From assembly GCA_041391745.1 (NCBI GenBank), contig JAWKNK010000001.1, forward strand, positions 248,001 to 312,000: a DNA stretch of 64,000 bases. The letters run 5' to 3'. The translations under genes were made by a program, and so were the position numbers. The notes under the pieces are model-generated. The model worked only from the letters and a program-made list of their open reading frames with translations. It was not told the DNA's origin and searched no databases. Below, in pieces: positions 38,477 to 46,046 of the stretch. This stretch comes from JAIXWP01 sp041391745. Its GTDB lineage: Bacteria > Bacteroidota > Bacteroidia > Flavobacteriales_D > Sanyastnellaceae. Every line of letters begins with the position of its first letter. Position 1 is the first letter of the stretch.

Positions 38477-38998
38477 TCAATTTATAGCTACAAGTTCTAA
38501 ATCATAAACCAATGGCATGTCATGACTCACCTTATTGGAATCGCCGGTAAGACCGAAAGCTAAATACGAAGGCAAAATCACTTTTGCTTTGTCACCAACA
38601 TGCATCAGCAGTAACATTTCATGCAATCCACTTTCTACATTGTCCTGTCCTACTTTAAACGTTCCTGGCTTATCTCTCGATGCCTCGTAAAGTTGCTTTC
38701 CATCAAATTGCTGCACGGTGTATGCGATACTCACTATGTCATCCGTTTTTGCTAACTCACCCGTCCCATTTTCATATATCCAGTAGCGAAGTCCAGTTCC
38801 CGTTGTAATTACACTCCAACCTTTGTTCTTTATAAATTCGTTAATCTCAACAATTTCTGCTTCATGTTTTGCTTTATTCATTGCCACTAAATCCGCGGCC
38901 ATTTGGTTGGGATCCACCACTGTTTCTGATTGTTTGCTATTCTTACAACCATTGCAACCTATGAGTGTAATCAATACTATGATTCCAAAAATTCTCAT
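38477..38998 (-). CDS. FKBP-type peptidyl-prolyl isomerase lipoprotein (short, GldI-like)
   Basis: 173 residues. Lipoprotein signal MRIFGIIVLITLIGCNG with Cys15 as the probable lipidation site. A short charged linker is followed by one FKBP domain: GLRYWIYENGTG, VESGLHEMLLLMHVGDKAKV, LPSYLAFGLTGD, and LVYDLELVAIN. Size and architecture resemble GldI-type lipoproteins of Flavobacteria, which assist folding of gliding/T9SS components; I mark that as inference. It overlaps the nrnA stop by 4 bp (ATGA), so translation is probably coupled. Confidence 0.82.
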   Translation of the reverse strand: MRIFGIIVLITLIGCNGCKNSKQSETVVDPNQMAADLVAMNKAKHEAEIVEINEFIKNKGWSVITTGTGLRYWIYENGTGELAKTDDIVSIAYTVQQFDGKQLYEASRDKPGTFKVGQDNVESGLHEMLLLMHVGDKAKVILPSYLAFGLTGDSNKVSHDMPLVYDLELVAIN

Positions 38999-40026
38999 GC
39001 ACTTAAAATTTCATCATGTTTAGCACTCAATTCTGTTCTCATTCTTTTGAGCGCTTCTTCCATCGTTTCCATTGTTGCACCGCCTGCGGCGTTCATATGT
39101 CCACCTCCATTCCAAGAAGCTCTTGCGTATTTATTTACGTCAAAATTCCCCTTTGATCTCAGAGAAACTTTAATCTCATTATTTCCTTCTCTTAAAAATG
39201 CGGCCACCTTCACATGCTTCAGACTCAAAGCTTGATTTACCAAACCTTCTGTATCGCCTGGGCGATACCTAAATCTGTCGAGTTCTTCTTTCGTTAATGA
39301 AATAATCGCCCAAACGCCATCTTCATCCGACTCCAGTTTTTCGCTTAGTGCATAACCCGTAAGGCGCATTCTATCCAATAAGTTGGTATCATAAACTTGA
39401 CGGTGCACATTCGCATGATCCAACCCAAGTTCCATTAAATGAGCCACTATGTAGTGAGTATCAGGACTCACAGATGGGAATCTAAACGATCCACTATCAG
39501 TCATTATTCCACAATAGATGCATTCGGCGGCTTTCAAATCAATCTGAGTTTTCCAGCCACATTGATCAGCAAAGCGATACACCATTTCACAAGTGCTACA
39601 TGCCTTTGTATCGCTATATGTTACTACTGGAAAATCACCCGGCTGTTGGTGATGGTCAATGAGAATTATAGGACATGTCAACTTTTGCATCTCTTGCATC
39701 ATGTCATTTCCAGTGCGTAAAAAGACGTTGTAATCCAATACAAAAACCAGGTCTGCACTTTCTAGAGTCGATTTGGCCAATTCCGTAGCTTGGTCGAATA
39801 GGATAATATTTTCATAGCCGTTCATCCAACTTAAAAAGTCAGGTGCACCATCTGGCAAAACCACTTTTACATTCTTATTCAAATTTGAAAGAATGTGGTA
39901 AAGTCCCAGGCTTGAGCCCACAGCATCTCCGTCGGGCGACTTGTGACTAGTGATTACAATTTGACCAGCATTTGCAACGAGGTCTTTTGCTCTCTGAATG
40001 TCTGTTTCACTTAAAATTCTTGACAT
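38995..40026 (-). CDS. nrnA: DHH/DHHA1 phosphoesterase, NrnA-type nanoRNase/pAp phosphatase
   Basis: 343 residues from ATG 40026. DHH domain: TSHKSPDGDAVGSSLGLY, VLDYN, the LIDHHQ signature, and MTDSGSFRFPSVSP; DHHA1 domain ends with the glycine-rich GGGHMNAAGG. NrnA enzymes degrade 2-5-nt RNAs and 3'-phosphoadenosine-5'-phosphate using divalent metals in the cytosol. A longer frame to a TTG at 40053 is possible, but the -7 box TATTTTTG lies 4 nt ahead of the ATG at 40026, so the shorter start is right and the mRNA is probably leaderless. It heads a unit with two FKBP genes. Confidence 0.88.
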   Translation of the reverse strand: MSRILSETDIQRAKDLVANAGQIVITSHKSPDGDAVGSSLGLYHILSNLNKNVKVVLPDGAPDFLSWMNGYENIILFDQATELAKSTLESADLVFVLDYNVFLRTGNDMMQEMQKLTCPIILIDHHQQPGDFPVVTYSDTKACSTCEMVYRFADQCGWKTQIDLKAAECIYCGIMTDSGSFRFPSVSPDTHYIVAHLMELGLDHANVHRQVYDTNLLDRMRLTGYALSEKLESDEDGVWAIISLTKEELDRFRYRPGDTEGLVNQALSLKHVKVAAFLREGNNEIKVSLRSKGNFDVNKYARASWNGGGHMNAAGGATMETMEEALKRMRTELSAKHDEILSA

Positions 40027-40030
40027 GGTC

Positions 40031-40038
40031 CAAAAATA
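40031..40038 (-). promoter_or_regulatory. -7 box of nrnA, 4 nt from the start codon
   Basis: Minus-strand TATTTTTG, then GACC, then ATG. Predicts a leaderless nrnA-FKBP-FKBP transcript. Confidence 0.6.
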
Positions 40039-40097
40039 GGCTGAAGGGCCCAATTGTTGTAAAATTCATCACTAAACTTGCAAACGCATTTATCACC

Positions 40098-40586
40098 ATG
40101 AAAAAGTTATTGTTTTTTCTACTTCTTGCGCCACTATTGGGTTTTGTGCCACATAAGTTTTATGTGACCAACAATATTGTGGAATACAATGCACGAACCA
40201 AGCTGTACGAAGTGACCTGTAAAATCTTTACGGATGACTTAGAACGTGCCATTAGTCCAGATGGGAAGTCCATGTTTTTAGGAAGTGAAAATGAAAATAT
40301 TGATGCTGATGCGTTTATTGAAAAATATGTATCAGACCATTTTAAAATCACTTTGAACGGTCAAAAAATGACTTTCAAGTATATCGGCAAAGAAGTTGAA
40401 CCCGACCTTACTCATGTCTATTTCGAGTTCAGTTATGTAGATCTTCCTACGTCAGTAACCGTCGAAAACAATTGCTTCTTTGATATTTTTGAAGGACATA
40501 AAAACATTATCGATTTGCGATTAAATGGATGGTATAAGACTGTAATTCTTACTGCAGAGCATCCAATCGAATCCAACAACAGATAG
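40098..40586 (+). CDS. DUF6702 family exported protein
   Basis: 162 residues. Signal peptide MKKLLFFLLLAPLLGFVPHK; the mature protein begins near HKFYVTNNIVEYNARTKLYE and contains VTCKIFTDDLERAI, both characteristic of the Bacteroidota-restricted DUF6702 family. Function unknown; family members are small secreted or periplasmic beta proteins and often sit beside peptidase genes. A longer frame reaching 39972 would run antisense across nrnA and is rejected. It is followed after 1 bp by nth. Confidence 0.75.
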   Translation: MKKLLFFLLLAPLLGFVPHKFYVTNNIVEYNARTKLYEVTCKIFTDDLERAISPDGKSMFLGSENENIDADAFIEKYVSDHFKITLNGQKMTFKYIGKEVEPDLTHVYFEFSYVDLPTSVTVENNCFFDIFEGHKNIIDLRLNGWYKTVILTAEHPIESNNR

Positions 40587-40587
40587 T

Positions 40588-41220
40588 ATGACAAAGAAGG
40601 AAAAGGCGGCATATATTATCGAAGAACTGGAAAAGCTCTACCCGACTACGCCAATTCCATTGGATCACAGTGACCCCTACACCCTTCTTGTTGCGGTTTT
40701 ACTTTCTGCTCAATGCACGGATGAACGCGTCAATAAGGTGACACCAAGTTTGTACAAACGAGCGAATAATCCTTTTGACATGATTAAATTATCTGTCAAG
40801 GAAATTGAGGAAATCGTTCGTCCATGTGGGTTGTCGCCAGCCAAAAGCAAAAACATTTTTGGGTTGAGCGAAATCATTATCAATAAGCACAATGGTGAAG
40901 TTCCTCAAACTTTTGAAGAACTTGAGGCTTTGCCCGGTGTTGGACATAAAACGGCTTCTGTAGTAATGGCTCAGGCTTTTGGTGTCCCTGCCTTCCCTGT
41001 CGATACACATATTCATCGATTGATGACCCGTTGGAAATTGACAAACGGAAAAAGTGTAGAGCAAACGGAAAGAGATGCAAAGAAACTATTTCCAGAACAT
41101 CTCTGGAATAAACTCCATTTACAGATTATTTTTTACGGAAGAGAATATTCACCTGCACGAGGCGACTTGAGTAAGGACTTCATAACCGCTCATGTCAACG
41201 CTAAAAAACCAAAAGCATGA
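40588..41220 (+). CDS. nth: Endonuclease III-like DNA glycosylase without Fe-S loop
   Basis: 210 residues. Base-excision repair glycosylase/AP lyase for oxidised pyrimidines. The helix-hairpin-helix LPGVGHKTASVVM carries the catalytic Lys (about 120), and the catalytic Asp (about 138) is in FPVDTHIHRL. In the classic enzyme a C-terminal [4Fe-4S] cluster is bound by Cys-X6-Cys-X2-Cys-X5-Cys; here the region after IIFYGREYSPARGDLSKDF has no cysteine at all, so the cluster is absent. Some flavobacterial homologues share this. It overlaps the next gene by 4 bp (ATGA). Confidence 0.92.
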   Translation: MTKKEKAAYIIEELEKLYPTTPIPLDHSDPYTLLVAVLLSAQCTDERVNKVTPSLYKRANNPFDMIKLSVKEIEEIVRPCGLSPAKSKNIFGLSEIIINKHNGEVPQTFEELEALPGVGHKTASVVMAQAFGVPAFPVDTHIHRLMTRWKLTNGKSVEQTERDAKKLFPEHLWNKLHLQIIFYGREYSPARGDLSKDFITAHVNAKKPKA

Positions 41221-42083
41221 AAGCAGGATGGAGAAATAACTATAACGACAAAACCAAGTGGATTGAAGTCATCGGAAAAGATTTAAAATTTGCTTTTGGT
41301 GATTTAAAAAAGTGGCTTTCGAATGGTGGTAAGCTTCCCTCCATCCTCGTATATCCAGATTTTCCAAGTAAAAAAACAACCATTTTTAAAATTGCGAATC
41401 GTTTAGGTTACCGTATTACCAACAAGCTTATTTCAAATCCAGAAGTAGTGCTTTACTTCGAAGATCAAACTTTTGGAGAGCATGCAGATTACCTTAGAAA
41501 ACGCTTTCCCAATGCTCTAAATCTGGATTGTACGGACATCTCAAAAAACAAAGTCGATGCTATTCATCTAAAGGTTTTTGGGTATAATACGATTATTGAT
41601 CCGAAAAAATATTCTGGAAAAGCTGTTCAAAAAAGTGATATCAACGCGCTGCACGATGGCGCGATAGTCGATTGTCCGCTAGATGAAACAAAAGAAGGCT
41701 CAATTTACCAAATACTGCTCGACAATGTTTTTGACGATGAATATGTTGTCGATTTTAGAGTGCCGGTAATCAGTGGAGAAATACCGCTTTGCTACAAGAA
41801 ATTCAAGCGAATGAACGTTCGGTTTACCAATGAGGTTTCGCGATCAGAAATGGTTGAAGTCAATTCTATTTTATCAAGTGATGAGCAAAATTCAATCATC
41901 GAATTTGCGAAAGCTATGAAAGTGGACTTTTGTGAATTAGATATTTTACGCCATTCAGACGGACGTATATTTATCATAGACGTCAACAAAACTCCCTATG
42001 GGCCGCCATTTGGACTTCAAGAATCAGATGAAGCAGTAAGTCGACTGACCTCATTGTTCAAAAAATCATTTATAGAGAAATAA
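41217..42083 (+). CDS. ATP-grasp-like protein of unknown function
   Basis: 288 residues, no signal peptide. The C-terminal part shows an ATP-grasp-like pattern: DYVVDF-type strand (EYVVDFRVPVISGEIPLCY), then VDFCELDILRHSDGRIFIID followed by VNKTPYGPP, where Asp/Asn would bind Mg. The N-terminal 100 residues look like a small alpha/beta domain (PSILVYPDFPSKKTTIFKIA). No product family can be named; a carboxylate-amine or peptide ligase is possible. It is translationally coupled to nth, but a repair role is not shown. A terminator follows after 2 bp. Confidence 0.6.
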   Translation: MKAGWRNNYNDKTKWIEVIGKDLKFAFGDLKKWLSNGGKLPSILVYPDFPSKKTTIFKIANRLGYRITNKLISNPEVVLYFEDQTFGEHADYLRKRFPNALNLDCTDISKNKVDAIHLKVFGYNTIIDPKKYSGKAVQKSDINALHDGAIVDCPLDETKEGSIYQILLDNVFDDEYVVDFRVPVISGEIPLCYKKFKRMNVRFTNEVSRSEMVEVNSILSSDEQNSIIEFAKAMKVDFCELDILRHSDGRIFIIDVNKTPYGPPFGLQESDEAVSRLTSLFKKSFIEK

Positions 42084-42085
42084 AA

Positions 42086-42111
42086 AAGGCGTTCTACTGA
42101 ACGCCTTTTCT
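42086..42111. terminator. Bidirectional terminator
   Basis: Stem AAGGCGTTC/GAACGCCTT with 4-nt loop TACT; T-rich on the right and A-run on the left, between the convergent ATP-grasp-like gene and fabI. Confidence 0.88.
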
Positions 42112-42132
42112 TTTTCATATTATTTTAGAGAA

Positions 42133-42954
42133 TTACTCTCCGTCTGTTGCAAATCTCTCAACTACATTTTGAGTTACACCAGTGATGCTGAATCCACCAT
42201 CGTGGAATAAATTCTGCATCGTAACGTACTTACACAAGTCACTGAATAAAGCCACACAGTAGTTTGCACATGCTTCAGCATCTGCATTTCCAAGTGGAGA
42301 CATTGCTTCAGAGTAATTGATGAAACCATCAAAACCTTTCACCCCACTTCCAGCTGTGGTAACAGTAGGAGACTGTGAAATGGTATTGATACGTACTTTC
42401 TTATTCGTTCCATAGTGGTAACCGAAACTTCTAGCGATACTTTCCAAAAGTGATTTAGCGTCTGCCATATCATTGTAATCAGGGAAAATACGCTGAGCAG
42501 CGATGTAAGTAAGAGCTACTACAGAACCCCAATCATTGATAGCATCCTTTTTATAGGCGGCAGCAAGCATTTTGTGCAAACTTGTAGCGCTCACGTCAAG
42601 AGTTTGCTTGTACCATTCGTAATTCAAATCTGTGTAATGACGACCTTTTCTTACGTTTGGAGACATACCAATACTGTGAAGCATAAAGTCAAATTTTCCA
42701 CCGAAATGTTCCATTGACTTATCCATCAAATTGGCAACATCCTGCTCGTTGGTAGCATCCGCAGGAATAATTGGGGCATTAATTTTTTCAGCAAGCTGAT
42801 TGATTTCACCCATTCTCATCGCTATTGGAGCGTTGGTCAAAACGATCTCAGCACCTTGTGCATGAGCGATTTCCGCAACTTTCCACGCGATCGACATATT
42901 GTTAAGGGCTCCACTGATAATTCCCTTTTTTCCTTTTAATAGATTATTCGACAT
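42133..42954 (-). CDS. fabI: Enoyl-[acyl-carrier-protein] reductase (NADH), FabI
   Basis: 273 residues. Last reduction step of fatty-acid elongation; short-chain dehydrogenase fold in the cytosol. The N-terminal GKKGIISGALNNMSIAWKVA is the NADH-binding loop of FabI, HSIGMSPNVRKGRHY the substrate region, and LTYIAAQRIFPDYNDMADAK supplies the Tyr-X6-Tyr...Lys catalytic set. NTISQSPTVTTAGSGVKGF is the flexible loop that is the target of triclosan-type inhibitors. A -7 box TAGCTTTG with an overlapping palindrome lies just upstream, inside the end of the preceding gene. Confidence 0.95.
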   Translation of the reverse strand: MSNNLLKGKKGIISGALNNMSIAWKVAEIAHAQGAEIVLTNAPIAMRMGEINQLAEKINAPIIPADATNEQDVANLMDKSMEHFGGKFDFMLHSIGMSPNVRKGRHYTDLNYEWYKQTLDVSATSLHKMLAAAYKKDAINDWGSVVALTYIAAQRIFPDYNDMADAKSLLESIARSFGYHYGTNKKVRINTISQSPTVTTAGSGVKGFDGFINYSEAMSPLGNADAEACANYCVALFSDLCKYVTMQNLFHDGGFSITGVTQNVVERFATDGE

Positions 42955-42968
42955 AGGGTCTAATTTAG

Positions 42969-42983
42969 ATTAGCAAAGCTAAT
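42969..42983 (-). promoter_or_regulatory. fabI promoter box inside a palindrome
   Basis: Perfect inverted repeat ATTAGC-AAA-GCTAAT; its minus strand contains TAGCTTTG (42981-42974), an exact -7 box, with a TTG 18 nt further upstream. Predicted leader to the ATG at 42954 is 16 nt. The palindrome would let a bound dimer block the promoter. Confidence 0.55.
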
Positions 42984-44206
42984 AGGATTTTTTATCTTCC
43001 AAAGTTTTTGAAATAGAGTTTGCAGCTAGCATCGCTGTGGTCCATGCTGCTTGAAAATTGAAACCGCCTGTTACAGCGTCGATATCCAATACTTCACCTG
43101 CAAAGTATAACCCAGGCAACTTCTTTGATTCCATTGTTTTAAAATCAACTTCAGACAACTTCACTCCTCCTGCTGTTACAAATTCATCCTTGAAGGTGGA
43201 CTTTCCGGTTACATCAAATTCCATCTCACAAATACATCTTGCCAAATCATCCAATTTTTTATTTGAAATGTCTGCCCAATTCAAATGTGCAATTTGAATT
43301 TTATTCAGGAAATACCTCCATAACCTAGATGAAAATTGAAATGGATTTTGATTGCCTACATTCTTCCTAGCATTTGATTCTTTGTACCATTTCAAAGTGT
43401 CAACCACACTTGATGTCTCTTCGCCTCCTCTCCAATTAATTTCAATTTTGAAATGATAATCAACTTTATTCAATTCACGAGCTGCATATGCAGACATTCT
43501 TAAAACTGCTGGACCGCTAACGCCCCAATGCGTAATTAATAATGGTCCTTCTGACTGAATTTTAAGTGATTTGATTTTTATAAATGCCCATTCGACAGAA
43601 ATCCCTGCAAGTTCGTGCAAGGATTTATCATCAATATTGAAAGTAAAAAGTGATGGAACTTGTTCCACCATTTCGATTCCAAGCGAATTTATTAGCGCAA
43701 ACGTTTGCGGACTACTTCCTGCTGTCATTACCACTGCATCGGCAAGAAGAATTACCCGATTGGCATGAAATCATCCACTTCGATTCCTGTTTTTCCATGC
43801 TCACTACATGCTCGTGCAAAATCACTTTCGTGTTATTTTTTGCCACTTCATTTTCTAAACAATCAATAATTGTTTGACTAGAATCGGTAGTTGGAAATAC
43901 TCTTCCATCCTCTTCTATTTTCAGCTCAACATTTCTATTAGAAAACCATTCAAAAGTATCACCACATTGAAAGGTATGAAACGGACCAAGGAGCTCTTTT
44001 TTACCTCTTGGATAATATTCAGTTAGTTCCTTTGGATCAAAGCACGCATGAGTAACATTGCACCTACCTCCCCCGCTAATCTTGACTTTCGCGAGGGTTT
44101 TGTTTGATTTTTCTAGAATAATAATTTGCGTATCATCATCTGTTTTCAGATTTGCTGCACAAAAAAAACCTGCTGCTCCACCGCCGATAATGACAATTCT
44201 TTTCAA
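42979..44206 (-). pseudogene. HI0933/BaiN-family flavoprotein, frameshifted
   Basis: Two overlapping frames encode one FAD-dependent oxidoreductase of about 405 residues. Part one (44206-43712) has the Rossmann FAD site RIVIIGGGAAGFFCAANL and the family signature ISGGGRCNVTHA. It loses frame after WMISCQSG near 43753, where one extra base (or two missing) is implied: the other frame reads ILLADAVVMTAGSSPQTF without a break and runs to the conserved PGLYFAGEVLDIDAVTGG and FNFQAAWTTAM at the C-terminus. All domains are otherwise intact, so an artefact or very recent mutation is likely. Family members include the bacterial reductase BaiN and proteins of unknown substrate. Lies 24 bp upstream of fabI. 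Confidence 0.85.
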
Positions 44207-44249
44207 GACAAATATTTTGGTTCAAAGATGAATTCAAAAAGCTATAAAA

Positions 44250-44279
44250 CCAAAAAGTCCCACCTCGTTGGCGGGACTT
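44250..44279 (-). terminator. Terminator of the RNA candidate / GlcD-type oxidase
   Basis: Minus strand AAGTCCC, 11-nt loop, GGGACTT followed by T-run; no T-run on the plus strand, so it is directional. Confidence 0.8.
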
Positions 44280-44382
44280 AATGGCTTAAACTGAAAAACT
44301 AAAAACTATCGTAATTGTTTGAGCCAGGACGGCTCAACTCAACTAACTCTTTATGTGTATCAAGGTACACTACCTAAATACA
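44250..44382 (-). ncRNA. Candidate small RNA (three hairpins, about 130 nt)
   Basis: The 301-bp gap 44207-44507 contains, on the minus strand, a consensus -7 box (44393-44386), then three perfect hairpins: GTGTA/TACAC (loop CCTTGA, about 44370-44355), TTGAGCC/GGCTCAA (loop GTCCT, 44337-44319), and AAGTCCC/GGGACTT followed by TTTTT (44279-44250) as terminator. No ORF fits. It could also be a 3' tail of the upstream oxidase mRNA. It does not look like tmRNA, SRP RNA or 6S RNA. I cannot match it to a family. Confidence 0.45.
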
Positions 44383-44385
44383 GAG

Positions 44386-44393
44386 CAAATATA
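44386..44393 (-). promoter_or_regulatory. -7 box in the gap downstream of the GlcD-type oxidase
   Basis: Minus-strand TATATTTG, exact match to TAnnTTTG, 114 nt after the oxidase stop and with no ORF behind it. No clear -33 TTG. Confidence 0.5.
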
Positions 44394-44507
44394 CAGGAAT
44401 ATATTTTGAATATCCTAATTTATAACATCAAATTAACTAATTTTCTAACACTACCATGACATTCCCCTATCTATCAGTTGATTTGAATCATCCCTATTTT
44501 GGGTATA

Positions 44508-45941
44508 TCAAGACATTGGAAATATTTTACCCGGATTCAAAATTCGATTTGGATCAAATACATTTTTAATATTGTTCATCAATTGCAATTGCATATCATC
44601 GAATACTATGCGCATATATTCTTTTTGCACATAACCGATACCATGTTCGCCACTGAGTGTTCCATTTAATTCTTTACACAAGGTAAAAATTTCAGTGATG
44701 GCTTTTGGTAATTCTCCGTTCCATTTTTCCTCCGACAAATCTCCTTTGATAATATTAATATGAAGATTACCATCTCCTGCATGACCGTAGCACACTGATT
44801 TAAATCCATATTTATTTCCAATATCCTTTACCCCTTTCAATAAAACTGGAAGTTCGAATCGTGGCACTACGGTGTCTTCTTCTTTGTATACAGAATTCGA
44901 CTTAACAGCCTCACCTACTCTTCTTCTCAATTTCCAGAGCGCATCTTTCTGAGCCTGCGTATCCGCAAACAAAGCCTCTCCACTTTCAAAATCGGAAACC
45001 ACTTCCATAATTTTTTCGCAATCATTCATCATCGCATCCAAATAATTGCCATCAATTTCTATTAATAAATGTGCTTCCACATTTTCACCTACTGGCACAG
45101 AAACATCGTCCACATATTTAATGGTCCATTCTATTGCATCACGTTCCATGAATTCAATAGCAGAAGGTGTAATACCCGCCCTGAAAATTGCGCTTACCGC
45201 CTCACAGGCCTTAATAGCGGAATTGAATGGCACCAACATTAATACATCGTGCTTAGGCAAAGGAATCAATTTTAAAATCGCCTTGGTGATCACGCCTAAG
45301 GTACCTTCGCTCCCCACCATTAATTGAGTGAGGTTGTAACCTGTTGAATTTTTTAATGTGTTGGCTCCTGTCTCAATAATTTCTCCATTAGCCAAAACAA
45401 CTTCTAAATTCAAAACAAAATCTTTGGTTACGCCATATTTTACAGCATGCGGCCCACCTGCATTTTCTGCAAGATTTCCTCCAATAAAGCAGCTTCCTCT
45501 GCTGCTTGGATCGGGTGCGTAATAAAGACCTTTTTTCGCCACTTCCTCTTGAAGAACCTGAGTGATTACTCCTGGTTCCACATGAACTTGAAGATTCTTT
45601 TCATCAATAAGAAGAATTTTGTTCATGCGTTCCATGCTCAGACCTACTCCACCATAAACGCTAAGCGCACCGCCACTTAGGCCCGTGCGCGCTCCAAGAG
45701 GAGTTACACATAAGTTGTGCTGATTGCAATACCTTAAAATGTCGCTAACCTCAGTTTTCGTGTCCGGCTTCAATACCACCTCTGGAGGAAAATTGAAGTC
45801 TTCTGTTTCATCGCTACCATATTTTATGAGGCTTTCTTCATCCAGACAAACTCTTTCTTTATCAAGAATTTGGATGAAATAAGCAATATCTTCTTTTGAA
45901 ACTTTCTTGTAGTTCATGCCTACAAATGAATAAAAAGCCAT
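44508..45941 (-). CDS. FAD-linked oxidase, GlcD/D-lactate dehydrogenase type
   Basis: 477 residues. Oxidises a 2-hydroxy acid such as glycolate or D-lactate. FAD-binding PCMH domain: VTPLGARTGLSGGALSVYGG, GLYYAPDPSSRGSCFIGGN, ENAGGPHAVKYG and VGSEGTLGVITKAIL. C-terminal cap: YGHAGDGNLHINI (metal/substrate His) and GEHGIGYVQKEYM. No Fe-S domain is fused and no glcE/glcF genes are adjacent, so a stand-alone enzyme. The start could be the ATG at 45917 (MNYKKVSKEDI): the first eight residues look non-native, and a box TTCATTTG lies 5 nt ahead of that ATG. Confidence 0.9.
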   Translation of the reverse strand: MAFYSFVGMNYKKVSKEDIAYFIQILDKERVCLDEESLIKYGSDETEDFNFPPEVVLKPDTKTEVSDILRYCNQHNLCVTPLGARTGLSGGALSVYGGVGLSMERMNKILLIDEKNLQVHVEPGVITQVLQEEVAKKGLYYAPDPSSRGSCFIGGNLAENAGGPHAVKYGVTKDFVLNLEVVLANGEIIETGANTLKNSTGYNLTQLMVGSEGTLGVITKAILKLIPLPKHDVLMLVPFNSAIKACEAVSAIFRAGITPSAIEFMERDAIEWTIKYVDDVSVPVGENVEAHLLIEIDGNYLDAMMNDCEKIMEVVSDFESGEALFADTQAQKDALWKLRRRVGEAVKSNSVYKEEDTVVPRFELPVLLKGVKDIGNKYGFKSVCYGHAGDGNLHINIIKGDLSEEKWNGELPKAITEIFTLCKELNGTLSGEHGIGYVQKEYMRIVFDDMQLQLMNNIKNVFDPNRILNPGKIFPMS

Positions 45942-46046
45942 TCAATGCTGAGCGCTTTGGCATGAAAATAACTAACAACCGCTCATCCAATTCTTTTGAA
46001 ACAGGACACAATCCTTTTTACTTTGCGCACTTAACCCAAATTCACA

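Noticed and set aside
39972..40097. Longer start for the DUF6702 gene
   Set aside because: It would overlap nrnA antisense and bury the obvious signal peptide inside the protein.
44250..44382. tmRNA, SRP RNA or 6S RNA as identity of the RNA candidate
   Set aside because: No tRNA-like ends or tag frame, no SRP GGAA-tetraloop domain, and no long bulged 6S duplex.
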